DNA of 59,865 bases from Chlorogloeopsis fritschii PCC 6912 (lineage in GTDB: Bacteria; Cyanobacteriota; Cyanobacteriia; Cyanobacteriales; Nostocaceae): positions 1 to 59,865 of the forward strand of contig NZ_AJLN01000044.1 of NCBI RefSeq assembly GCF_000317285.1. The letters run 5' to 3'. The translations under genes were made by a program, and so were the position numbers. Positions 1 through 7,995 of the stretch are shown here, piece by piece. The notes under the pieces are model-generated. The model was given only the letters and a program-made list of their open reading frames with translations, was not told the DNA's origin and ran no database searches. The first letter of the stretch is position 1, and each line of letters opens with the position of its first letter.

Positions 1-10
1 GTTGCGTACG

Positions 11-1219
11 TCACTTAAATGCGGGTGGCCATAGTTGAGATATTGAAAGTTCCCACTCAGGTAACAACTCTGGAATAGCGAGCTTGTCTTCATCTGTTAA
101 TTCTGTCACCTGATTGTTAGCACGGTAAACAGCTAAAGTCCGCTCATCTGGATTAATTAGCAATCCTACCTGCACTCCCAGTTCTAAAAACCGTTGGATT
201 TTTTCTTGCAAAGGTGCGAATTGATCAAACGCAGATTTAATTTCTACTACTAAATCTGGCACTAATTCTGGATAAACTCGCGGTGCTCGTTTGAGGCGAT
301 CGCGCAACACAAAAGAAATTCGTGGAGCCAATACATCCCCGTTAGGCAGCTGGAATCCAGTACTAGAGCCAATCACATGGCCTAATTTCCGAGGTTCCAC
401 CCAAGCAAACAACAATGCACAAAATCTAGCGCTAATTTCCCCAGAGGTAAAATCTATGGGAGTTTCACCCAAATATTGTCCTCCTTTTTTTATTTGGGCG
501 GCGATCGCTTTCCCTATTTGTATATCCGAGCCTCTTGGCGCTACTTCCAAAACTTTCAGCCTCAGATGTTCTAGATCTACCCCCTGTTTTTTCAGGACTT
601 TCACCGCTAACCCATCAGTTACCCGAAGTAAGGCTAGTAAAAGACTTTCCGTATCAATGTAGTAATGTCCCAATGTGTCGGATTCCTCAACAGCGAAATC
701 CAACATAAGTTTGGTTTTAGGTGTGAAAGGTATCCCTACAGAAAAAATCCCAGATCCACGACCGATAATTTTTTCTACTTCCGCGCGGGTATTTTCCAAC
801 GTTACTCCAAATGTTCTCAGAACTTCGGCTGCAATTCCAGTTCCTTCTAAAATCAATCCAATCAGAATTTGTTCTGTGCCGACAAAATTATGACCTAGAC
901 GGCGAGACTCTTCTTGGGCAAGCTCAATAACTCTTACTGCTTTAGGCGTAAATCTCACAAACGGAGATTTAAGTAGCTGTTCAGCTTTTAGTGATTGTGG
1001 CTGTAGGAACATAGCCCCTTCCTCTGGAAAAAAAATTTCTTCAATTGAGGAGTCAAATAGCTGGGCAATTTGGAAAGCAAGCGGAAGACTTGGATCGTAC
1101 TTGCCCGTCTCGATAGCGTTAATGGTTTGGCGACTCACACCCAGGCGTTCTGCCAATTCTGCTTGTGACCAATTATGCTCAGTTCTAAGAATGCGTAGAC
1201 GGTTTTTCATTACTTGCAA
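11..1219 (-). CDS. XRE helix-turn-helix / Clp N-repeat / Uma2 nuclease-fold fusion protein
   Basis: The 402-aa product joins three modules. Residues about 4-60 are a compact XRE-type helix-turn-helix (WSQAELAERLGVSRQTINAIE). Residues about 85-225 hold two Clp N-terminal repeats of the kind found on ClpA/ClpC adaptor domains (VGTEQILIGLI and IDTESLLLALL). Residues about 240-395 form a Uma2/DUF820 domain with the PD-(D/E)XK-like signature PDLVVEIKS. Uma2 proteins are very common in cyanobacteria, usually as single-domain proteins of unknown role, and this fusion is not an arrangement I recognise. The start used gives MQVMKNRL; an internal Met three codons later (MKNRL) is the more typical start for this small XRE family. 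The gene is preceded by an AT-rich gap and no operon partner is visible. A DNA-binding regulator with a protein-binding or nuclease output is inference only. Confidence 0.8.
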   Translation of the reverse strand: MQVMKNRLRILRTEHNWSQAELAERLGVSRQTINAIETGKYDPSLPLAFQIAQLFDSSIEEIFFPEEGAMFLQPQSLKAEQLLKSPFVRFTPKAVRVIELAQEESRRLGHNFVGTEQILIGLILEGTGIAAEVLRTFGVTLENTRAEVEKIIGRGSGIFSVGIPFTPKTKLMLDFAVEESDTLGHYYIDTESLLLALLRVTDGLAVKVLKKQGVDLEHLRLKVLEVAPRGSDIQIGKAIAAQIKKGGQYLGETPIDFTSGEISARFCALLFAWVEPRKLGHVIGSSTGFQLPNGDVLAPRISFVLRDRLKRAPRVYPELVPDLVVEIKSAFDQFAPLQEKIQRFLELGVQVGLLINPDERTLAVYRANNQVTELTDEDKLAIPELLPEWELSISQLWPPAFK

Positions 1220-1365
1220 ACGAATTTATCTGCATAGCTCTTTTTTACCGCTACACGGCTATAGTAAAGCAAACTTTTCTTAATGTCAAGTTTACTTTAC
1301 ACAATCAGTCAAAGCGTTACAGAGACTGATGCTATATTTCCTCCTGCCTTCAGTAAAGTGTTGAT

Positions 1366-2939
1366 TCATCCCTTCACGCAAACAACCTGCTTGAGAGTTG
1401 CCACAATTTCCACCAAATCAGATTGATTTTCCATAACTTGGTCGATTGGTTTGTAAGCTCCAGGAATTTCATCTAAAACACCCGTATCTTTTCGACATTC
1501 AACACCTTTTGTTTGCTCTATCAAATCATCAAGAGTATAGACATTTTTTGCTTTATTTCTTGATAGCAAACGTCCTGCACCGTGAGAACAAGAACAAAAA
1601 CTATGGGCATGACCTTTACCTTTGACGATATAAGATATTGCCCCCATTGAACCAGGAATAATGCCGTAATCTTCCTGTTGGGCGCGGACTGCACCTTTGC
1701 GAGTTACATATACTTCCTCGCCAAAATGCACTTCTTTTTCGGCGTAATTGTGATGGCAATTCACTTCTAATAAGGGTTTAGTTGCCTTTCCACCCGCCAG
1801 GTGCTTCTCGATAATGTGCTTGAAACGGGCCATCATCACATTGCGATTGAAACGCGCATAGTCCTGCGCCCACTGCAAATCTCGCCAATATGCCTGAAAT
1901 TCCGGCGTACCAGCTACAAAATAGGCTAAATCCGGATCGGCTAATTTATTACCTGCCATCTTAGCCAATTCCTTGGCTGTACTAATATGGCACTGAGCAA
2001 GCATATTACCGATATTGCGGGAACCGGAATGCAACATCAGCCAAACTTGGTTTTCTGTATCGAGACAAACTTCAATAAAATGATTCAATTTGTTACTAAT
2101 TGCTTGTTAAGCTTGCCAAGTCTCCACAGTCTCATTTCAACACTGTTTCGACTTCTACCTAACACTTTCATCGAACGCTCAACCGAATGGGTAGTAATAA
2201 ATTTATCTTCTTCAGGTGTCCAAAAATTTTTGTGGTTTCATTACTCCCCAATATCACGAATGAAAGTTGCAATCGACCAAGACATTTCTGCTTGATTCTA
2301 TACCTTCCGATTCGGTATAGTTCGGAGCACACTTTCATCCTAAATGATTTTAGGATGCCCAAGTCCCTCTGCTCTCTACGGGGCGTTTTACCGCTTCCCT
2401 CGGTATTAGCAATCTCAGCTTTCACCGATTTGGACGAGTTTTGATTACTGTATTACTACAGTAAGGGGCAATCTTTCACCCCCACCGAGAGAACCCATTT
2501 GTCTCATGGCTTTGCCTTGTAAGTCTTGCACTCCTGAATGCAAGTCAGGAAAATCACGCCATCGTTGCCAATTGGTAACACTTTTTTCTACATCTTTATT
2601 TTCATTGAAACCAGTAGGAATTGCTGCTTCAATATCTTGCCTAATTTTCTTTAATTTTCCTTCTAGTTGTTCACCCTTGAATGGAGTTTTAATTGCACCC
2701 ATACCGCAACCAACATCTACACCCACAGCCGCAGGGATAATAGCTTCTTTTGTAGCAATTACAGAACCAACTAAAGCTCCTTTTCCTAAGTGAACATCTG
2801 GCATTAATGCTACGTGTTTAAATACAAATGGCAATGATGCTACATTTTTTGCCATCTTAATTTCTTCTGAGCCTAAAGGGTGATTTGCCCAAGATAAAAC
2901 TGGAGATGGTGTAGAAATTTCTAATTCTTCGTAAGGCAT
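1366..2939 (-). CDS. rtcB: RNA-splicing ligase RtcB, interrupted by a group I intron
   Basis: RtcB joins RNA 2',3'-cyclic phosphate or 3'-phosphate ends to 5'-OH ends using GTP and Mn2+. The coding sequence is complement(join(1366..2085,2478..2939)). Exon 1 gives 154 residues ending ..QMGSLGGG and exon 2 gives 239 residues beginning NHFIEVCLD. Together they restore the family motif GSLGGGNHFIE and a 393-aa protein of normal RtcB length. Further family signatures are VGVDVGCGMG with its metal-binding Asp and Cys, MPDVHLGKG, HSGSRNIG, NCHHNYAEKE, and SCSHGAGR with the guanylylated His region. Without removal of the 392-nt insert the frame is lost, since 392 is not a multiple of 3, and a stop follows ten codons into the insert. 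A functional product therefore requires splicing. Confidence 0.9.
2085..2237 (-). pseudogene. Remnant of a homing endonuclease C-terminal SANT/Myb-like DNA-binding domain
   Basis: In the 3' part of the rtcB intron, a 50-codon open stretch reads NHKNFWTPEEDKF..., then VLGRSRNSVEMRLWRLGK, and stops with a TGA that straddles the 3' splice site. WTPEED plus LGRSxxSVxxRxxRL is the typical Myb/SANT-like tail of HNH homing endonucleases carried by mobile introns. An in-frame TGA lies directly upstream and no HNH domain is present. The endonuclease therefore appears to have been deleted or decayed down to its DNA-binding end. Confidence 0.6.
2086..2477 (-). ncRNA. Group I self-splicing intron inside rtcB
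   Basis: The core helices can be read directly on the minus strand. P1 pairs the exon end GGGGU with the guide GCCCC, giving the hallmark U-G pair at the 5' splice site. P10 pairs the 3' exon AAUC with GAUU. P2 is ACUGUA/UACAGU, P3 GUCCAA/UUGGGC, P4 UCGGUG/UACCGA, P5 AGC/GCU, P6 GCG/CGC, P7 GAGCA/UGCUC, P8 CAUCCUAAA/UUUAGGAUG and P9 CUAUACC/GGUAUAG. The last exon-1 base is U and the last intron base is G, as the class requires. The helices occur in the canonical order. About 200 nt after P9 carry a decayed endonuclease remnant. Splicing activity is inferred from structure, not shown. Confidence 0.9.
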
Positions 2940-3172
2940 ATATAAGATTTTGGTGGTTAACTACTAATAAAAACACAATTAACAATTTAAATTGCTTCCT
3001 TCTTTTTGAGAGGCAGTAATTTATGTATTGTGTATGTATTATTAATGTATTATTAAAGCTAACAAATGTCAAGCCTATCCCTAAAGGAGGAAAGTATCTT
3101 TCGCACAGATATATTAAAATATGTAAAGAAAATGACTGTAGTAGAAACAGTCATCCATTCTGAAACAATCCT

Positions 3173-4090
3173 ATGGCAGTTCGTCAAGATACAATTTGGG
3201 AGCGTTTTTTGTCTCCTGTAGTACGTTATTTCATCGATGAAGAGGGGTTGCGGCGCTACGCTGAGAGTGTGGATTGGGAGAAGGAAAGCGATCGCTTCCG
3301 ACGTGCTGACGTTACAGTTCCTGCTTACTACAGCACTCAAAACTTTCACGGCATTCAGGGCGGATATCTAAAATCTGGCGCGGCGGTTACCTACGACGCT
3401 GTTACTCAGTACGTACTACCACCAAATGAGGTTTGGGTACGCCAGGCTTTAATTGATGCTGTCAAAGTACAGCCACGTCGCATTCTGGATTTAGGGTGCG
3501 GTACAGGATCGACAACATTAATGCTCAAGCAAACTTTCCCAGAAGCAGAAGTTATTGGTTTAGATTTGTCGCCTTATATGCTAGTAAGAGCTAGCCATAA
3601 AGCCGAAAGTGCAGCTTTAAATATTCACTGGCGATACGGTAATGCCGAAAAGACAGGTTTTGCTCGCGATTCTTTTGACTTAGTGACGGCTGCTTTGTTA
3701 TTTCACGAAACACCGTCAAGAGTATCACAGGCAATTCTGCAAGAAAGCTTCCGATTGCTGAAGGTAGGTGGACAAGTACTGATTCTCGATGGTAATCAAA
3801 AGACCCTAAGTCAGTTAGAATGGCTCAATGATGTGTTTGAGGAGCCGTATATTCGTGAGTATGCAGCTGGCAATATGGATGCATGGATGGGTGCAGCAGG
3901 ATTTGAAGCAGTGCAAACCCAGGATGTATGGTGGATACATCAAGTTTCTAGCGGCATAAAACCGATACCAACAGCAGAAGAAGTTGCTGAAGTGAATATG
4001 CGGCAGTACACTTCTACACCAACAAATAAAACATTAGACAACAAAGATTTGCAGGGCTTTCCCTCTCCAGCTTTCAATACAACGGCATGA
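3173..4090 (+). CDS. Class I SAM-dependent methyltransferase
   Basis: The 305-aa protein has a Rossmann-fold methyltransferase core at about residues 95-230. Motif I is ILDLGCGTGST at about residue 105, the acidic end of strand 2 is VIGLDLSPYM, and a post-motif reads FDLVTAALLFHETP. The roughly 90-residue N-terminal part and the low-complexity Thr/Asn-rich tail show no domain that I recognise. The substrate cannot be told from the sequence. The stop overlaps the next start (ATGA), so it is translationally coupled to the HAD gene. Similar stand-alone methyltransferases are widespread in cyanobacteria. Confidence 0.8.
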   Translation: MAVRQDTIWERFLSPVVRYFIDEEGLRRYAESVDWEKESDRFRRADVTVPAYYSTQNFHGIQGGYLKSGAAVTYDAVTQYVLPPNEVWVRQALIDAVKVQPRRILDLGCGTGSTTLMLKQTFPEAEVIGLDLSPYMLVRASHKAESAALNIHWRYGNAEKTGFARDSFDLVTAALLFHETPSRVSQAILQESFRLLKVGGQVLILDGNQKTLSQLEWLNDVFEEPYIREYAAGNMDAWMGAAGFEAVQTQDVWWIHQVSSGIKPIPTAEEVAEVNMRQYTSTPTNKTLDNKDLQGFPSPAFNTTA

Positions 4091-4815
4091 CTCTAAAGGC
4101 AGTTCTGTTTGATTTTAATGGCGTCATCATTAATGATGAGTCGATCCACGAACAACTGATTAAGCAAATCCTAATCGAAGAAAATCTTACTCTCAAACCG
4201 GGTGAGTACAAAGAAATTTGCCTCGGACGCAGCGATCGCGCCTGTGTGCGGGATATACTCAAAAATCGCGGTCGAGTTGTAAGTGAAGAATATTTAACTC
4301 AGTTGTTGCAAAAGAAGGCACATCTGTACGTGCAGGAATTAGAAAAGCTGGAAAAACTGCCTTTGTATCCTGGTTTAGATGATTTGATATTTCAAGTGCG
4401 ATCGCGTAACTTAAAGTTAGCTTTAGTTAGTGGTGCAATCCGTAAAGAAATAGAACTTGTACTAGAACGCGCTAAATTAGCTCAACACTTTTGTGTAATC
4501 GTAGCTGGAGATGATATTACTGCTAGTAAACCAGAGCCAGACGGTTATTTATTAGCTGTGGAATACCTTAATCAAGCAGATCCCAAACTAAATCTTCAAC
4601 CAAATGAATGTTTAGTGATAGAAGATACTCCCGCAGGAATTCAAGCAGCAAAACAAGCTGGGATGCAAGTAGTGGGTGTAGCGAATACTTACCCTTTTCA
4701 TATGCTTCAGCGTCAGGCAAACTGGACTGTAGATTATCTAACTGACTTGGAACTAGAACGGGTACAGGAAGTTTACCTACAGCGCCAATGCCAACCTACA
4801 GCAAGTGAATGCTAG
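4087..4815 (+). CDS. HAD-superfamily hydrolase, beta-phosphoglucomutase-like
   Basis: The 242-aa protein has the HAD fold with an alpha-helical cap. Motif I is LFDFNGVII near the N-terminus with nucleophile Asp9. Motif II is in LALVSGA, the Lys is in ASKPEPDGY, and motif IV is VIEDTPAGIQAAKQAG. This matches the phosphoglucomutase/gph-like subgroup, which acts on small phosphorylated metabolites. The second Asp of the usual DxD motif is Asn11 (DFN), which would remove the classical general acid; I note this as an oddity, possibly lineage-wide. The start overlaps the stop of the upstream methyltransferase, suggesting joint expression. Confidence 0.8.
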   Translation: MTLKAVLFDFNGVIINDESIHEQLIKQILIEENLTLKPGEYKEICLGRSDRACVRDILKNRGRVVSEEYLTQLLQKKAHLYVQELEKLEKLPLYPGLDDLIFQVRSRNLKLALVSGAIRKEIELVLERAKLAQHFCVIVAGDDITASKPEPDGYLLAVEYLNQADPKLNLQPNECLVIEDTPAGIQAAKQAGMQVVGVANTYPFHMLQRQANWTVDYLTDLELERVQEVYLQRQCQPTASEC

Positions 4816-4846
4816 AATGGCTAATGGCGGAAAACACTGGCAGTTT

Positions 4847-4919
4847 GGGGAATTAGCTCAGTTGGTAGAGCGCTGCGATCGCACCGCAGAGGCCACCGGT
4901 TCAAATCCGGTATTCTCCA
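4847..4919 (+). tRNA. tRNA-Ala (anticodon CGC)
   Basis: A 73-nt cloverleaf without encoded CCA. The acceptor stem is GGGGAAT/ATTCTCC with the G3-U70 wobble that identifies alanine tRNAs. The D-arm is AGCTCAGTTGGTAGAGC, the T-arm CCGGTTCAAATCCGG, and the anticodon stem CTGCG/CGCAG. The anticodon loop is ATCGCAC, giving anticodon CGC (codon GCG). The stem and loop together contain a GCGATCGC HIP1 octamer. Confidence 0.93.
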
Positions 4920-5048
4920 TTTGTACATTAAATTGACGCCGACAATACTTTATCGATTCGAGGGATTTTTTTGGGATTGAACCAGTTAAGGTGTGCATCA
5001 CACTACAATCATTTAAGATGCGATCGCTGGTAGAAAGTTAAGGAGTAA

Positions 5049-5140
5049 TCTGTTACACTGCTGGGAATAAAATTTAGAACCTTGACAATTACATATTAGA
5101 TCAACATTAAGTTTTCAATTGAAAAGCAGGAAGCATCTCT
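5049..5140 (+). repeat. Left copy of an imperfect direct repeat flanking the type III module
   Basis: This segment shares an ordered series of blocks with 18391-18470: TCTGTT, an ACT-rich stretch, AGAACCTTGACAATT, TTAAGTTT, CAATT and AAAG. Both copies have the same orientation. They bracket all csm/cas6/CARF genes, and this copy lies 130 bp after tRNA-Ala. It could be a decayed CRISPR leader plus terminal repeat, or the ends of an integrated island. Confidence 0.5.
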
Positions 5141-5156
5141 ATTTTGACGCAATACC

Positions 5157-5254
5157 CTAGAAGGGTATCGCTACACAGACAAAGCCCACCTTCGTGGGCT
5201 AATATATTTCAGCCCGCCTATGTGGGTTTGCTTTGTATAGCCTCACCCTTCTAG
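5157..5254. repeat. MITE-like palindromic element
   Basis: About 98 bp with long imperfect terminal inverted repeats (CTAGAAGGGT..GCTA..AC..AAAGC at the left, its complement at the right). Two internal hairpins are built from AGCCCAC/GTGGGCT. No coding capacity. It resembles small dispersed repeats of filamentous cyanobacteria and lies just beyond the stop of the CARF gene. Nothing else is seen in the 4920-5307 gap apart from the direct-repeat copy. Confidence 0.6.
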
Positions 5255-5307
5255 AATGCAGGGCTTTTTGCAAAAACGGAATGCTGGCTGTGAGAATGTG
5301 ATCGCAT

Positions 5308-5817
5308 TTAATTACTGTAGCGGCGAAAACTCGTGTCTACTCTTTGCGTCAATTCTCCCCGTTCAACCTTCACCAGGTTATCCCTTGCTGCAATGGTGAG
5401 GTACAGAGAAATCCCGCAATCAACTGCCGCCATTACTAACGCCGCCGATAAAGTTTTAGTTCCACCAGTGTAGTCAGCCATAATCTCATGGCTTGCTTGT
5501 TGCTGCAAATTGCGGATGAAAGCGTGAATCTTAGGATAGCATTCGCTTAAATCGTCTGGGTTTTGTACCAAAATTAAATCCCGTTGTTCTTGAAAGCGAT
5601 CGCCTAACCCTAACTGTGTGGGAATATTGGGTAATCTTTCAATAACTTCTGCACCTCTACGCACTTCACAAGGGGTTCCTTCGCCGATGACTTGTGACTT
5701 GCTACCTTTTTCGCCATCGGAGGCAATGAAAATTATGCGATCGGGTTGTAAGCTACGGATGGCGGTGACGATGGGTTGGAAGGAACCGCCGACGGGAACG
5801 AAGAGGATTTTGGGCAT
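5308..5817 (-). CDS. Stand-alone CARF-domain protein (TIGR02710-like)
   Basis: This 169-aa protein is essentially one CARF (CRISPR-associated Rossmann) domain. The N-terminal strand is KILFVPVGGSFQPIV, and the ligand-binding loop ADYTGGTKTLSAALVMAA is characteristic of cyclic-oligoadenylate sensors in type III systems. No HEPN, nuclease or transmembrane effector domain follows; typical TIGR02710 proteins are about twice as long. It may be a ring nuclease that degrades the second messenger, a partner subunit, or a truncated effector. It is the last gene of the minus-strand csm operon, 45 bp after the CARF-HEPN gene. Confidence 0.75.
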   Translation of the reverse strand: MPKILFVPVGGSFQPIVTAIRSLQPDRIIFIASDGEKGSKSQVIGEGTPCEVRRGAEVIERLPNIPTQLGLGDRFQEQRDLILVQNPDDLSECYPKIHAFIRNLQQQASHEIMADYTGGTKTLSAALVMAAVDCGISLYLTIAARDNLVKVERGELTQRVDTSFRRYSN

Positions 5818-5862
5818 AAATACAATAAAATATGGTTTTAACCAATGAAGTTAAATAATGTA

Positions 5863-7101
5863 TTATTGTGCTGATAACAGCGATTGTGCTAGTTCTGGAA
5901 GAAATGGATATATTCTCTCAAAACTATTTTGAAGTTGTTGGGCTGTTTTGGGGAAAAGATTCATTCCAACATGGGCAATATCATTTCTTAATTCTGTAAT
6001 TTGCTGCCAACGATTGATTAATTCATCTATATCTGGTAAGACTTCAAGCTTTTCATCACAACGGCTAGGCTTATCAATTGCTTTTTTCTGCCTTTTCTTT
6101 ACTCCATTATTTAAAGCTTGTTCTACTTCAGCCCGTCCATCTCTATTATCAAACATTGGTTCTTCAAATTCGAGGGCTAAAACAGAAACAATCCATTCCC
6201 GTGTTAAAGTTACTGCTTGTACTATTTGCTGTCTATCACGATACCATTGAATCATGTTTAGCTGTAACCGTAAATTGGTAGCTAATTGTGAATTATCTCT
6301 TGGTTTCTCAAGTGCAAATTGACCGTATTCTTGAACTACTTGATTGGCTAAAATACTAAATGGTTGCGCTCGTTTGGCAATGCTAGGGGCAGCTTTTTCT
6401 AAAGCTTTTTCTAGTTTAGTTGCCTGCTGCATCGTTTCTATTGGTCGAGTCAGGCGTAAGGCTAAAGAAATAGATTCAATAGCTGTAGATGCTGATTTAA
6501 GATGATTGTTAAGTTTTCGTGCATCATCGATATCATCGCGTAGTTCGATACTGGATGGCATTCCTTTTTTTAATAAATCAGAAAGCACCTCTCCATCGCC
6601 TGCTTTTACAAACTGATTGGTAGCTATCAGCCAATCAATAATACTGACAAATTCGGATAAATCAATAACTGGGGCTGGTTTACCTAATTCAAAAGCACCA
6701 TAATAAATAGCATCAATACTTACCTGTTTAGCTGATTTGAGGTAAGCAGCAAACAAAAATACTAAAAACGGAAGCGATCGTAACCCGTGGGTAATATCAA
6801 ATATTACTGTTTCACCGTGGTTAACTTGTGCAGTAATAGCGTTGAAAATTTCCCACATTTCGGCTGTATTTTCCCCTTTAGGAATTGCGATGGGTTGAAT
6901 TCGGGAATCATTTAAAGCCTGTAGTGCAGGCCATGTTTTCTCTTCAGCTTCTGGAGTATTGCACACCAACATTCGGTCATGTTCTACAAACTGACGCAGT
7001 GCTAGGCTAAATACACCACCTTCATATTCTTTATCTTGCCAACTATAAACGGTTCCTGACTTCAAACCTTTATCATTAAGAAATGTAATGATAGTTCGCA
7101 T
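5863..7101 (-). CDS. csx1: CARF-HEPN ribonuclease, Csx1/TIGR02221 family
   Basis: The 412-aa protein starts with a CARF domain (MRTIITFLNDKG; ligand loop IFDITHGLRSLPFLVFLFA). A helical linker follows, then a C-terminal HEPN domain with the catalytic RX4H motif RNDIAH near residue 376. Members bind cyclic oligoadenylate made by Cas10 and then cut RNA non-specifically. It lies 13 bp downstream of cas6 in the same operon. Together with the intact GGDD motif of the local Cas10, it supports a functioning signalling arm. Confidence 0.88.
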   Translation of the reverse strand: MRTIITFLNDKGLKSGTVYSWQDKEYEGGVFSLALRQFVEHDRMLVCNTPEAEEKTWPALQALNDSRIQPIAIPKGENTAEMWEIFNAITAQVNHGETVIFDITHGLRSLPFLVFLFAAYLKSAKQVSIDAIYYGAFELGKPAPVIDLSEFVSIIDWLIATNQFVKAGDGEVLSDLLKKGMPSSIELRDDIDDARKLNNHLKSASTAIESISLALRLTRPIETMQQATKLEKALEKAAPSIAKRAQPFSILANQVVQEYGQFALEKPRDNSQLATNLRLQLNMIQWYRDRQQIVQAVTLTREWIVSVLALEFEEPMFDNRDGRAEVEQALNNGVKKRQKKAIDKPSRCDEKLEVLPDIDELINRWQQITELRNDIAHVGMNLFPKTAQQLQNSFERIYPFLPELAQSLLSAQ

Positions 7102-7114
7102 AGTAAAAACACCT

Positions 7115-7885
7115 TTAAATTTTGTTAATTTTTACTTGTGTCTGTCCCATTCCTAATCTGGTTTTGATACCAGTTCCTGCAAATTGAGAATATTGCACCA
7201 ACAAATTTGCTACATTTGCTAGTAAAGAATCTGTGCGGTGAGAAATTTGTAGAGTCACATCACCCACAAATCCATTGACATAACCCTTTTGTAATTGCCA
7301 ACTGCGTGTTTGAATTTTGTGATGCTTAAGGAGAACAGCATTACTTAAATAGGCAATTAATTCATCTCCACCTAAATAAATAGGAGCAAAATTATTCCAG
7401 CGTTCCAACCAACTGCGAAACATTAAAGAAGGTAACGGTAAAGGTAGGCTACCACTAGATTGTCTAAAGGCTGTTGGAGTTGTAAATTGCAAATCAAATC
7501 GACGTACTGGTTCAGGTTCGTTTGCGACTAATTGAGTATAAAGTTCTTCGTAGCTGGTAATTTTATCTTCACGGTTGATGATATTAAACTTAGCACCAAG
7601 AAATTCGAGGTATTCGTTGAGATTTACTTCAGCAATAGTTTTACTTGAGTTTTGTTTTAAACCGCATAAAGATAATTGATAAAATTTTTGTGGTTCAAAA
7701 ATTATAAAATCCTGTTCTGTGAAAAAATGACCGCATATTCCAGAAAATGATGTTGAGGAAATTTTTTCAGTTCCAATTTCTAATCCTATTTGATTATGTA
7801 AGACTTTGACGAGTTCTAGATTGTAAGAACGCGGTAAAATAGTGGGTTCAGATACGGTTAATGTCCAAGTTGAATAAATTACCAT
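7115..7885 (-). CDS. cas6: Cas6-family CRISPR RNA endoribonuclease
   Basis: The 256-aa RAMP-fold protein has the C-terminal glycine-rich signature GTGIKTRLGMGQTQ of Cas6, and FTTPTAFRQSSGSLPLPLP, typical of cyanobacterial Cas6. Cas6 cuts the repeat part of pre-crRNA to give 5'-tagged crRNAs for Csm complexes. It is divergent from the second Cas6 at 17275-18390 and lacks that protein's C-terminal helix-turn-helix tail. It lies in the csm operon 110 bp after the kinase gene. The catalytic residues cannot be assigned with confidence. Confidence 0.85.
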   Translation of the reverse strand: MVIYSTWTLTVSEPTILPRSYNLELVKVLHNQIGLEIGTEKISSTSFSGICGHFFTEQDFIIFEPQKFYQLSLCGLKQNSSKTIAEVNLNEYLEFLGAKFNIINREDKITSYEELYTQLVANEPEPVRRFDLQFTTPTAFRQSSGSLPLPLPSLMFRSWLERWNNFAPIYLGGDELIAYLSNAVLLKHHKIQTRSWQLQKGYVNGFVGDVTLQISHRTDSLLANVANLLVQYSQFAGTGIKTRLGMGQTQVKINKI

Positions 7886-7995
7886 TGTTAATAATATTTT
7901 TATTTAACTATTCAAGTAAGAAGATTTGTATAAATATATTTTAATTTAATTGCTTTTTGATGGTTACATAAAGCTTTTTTACTCGATGATTTCTT

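Noticed and set aside
2168-2444. Open frames of about 85 codons on both strands inside the rtcB gap
   Set aside because: They lie in the group I intron; paired helices explain the sequence and neither product resembles a protein family.
5157-5254. AGCCCAC/GTGGGCT hairpins considered as CRISPR repeats
   Set aside because: They are arms of one inverted-repeat element, not equally spaced direct repeats with unique spacers.
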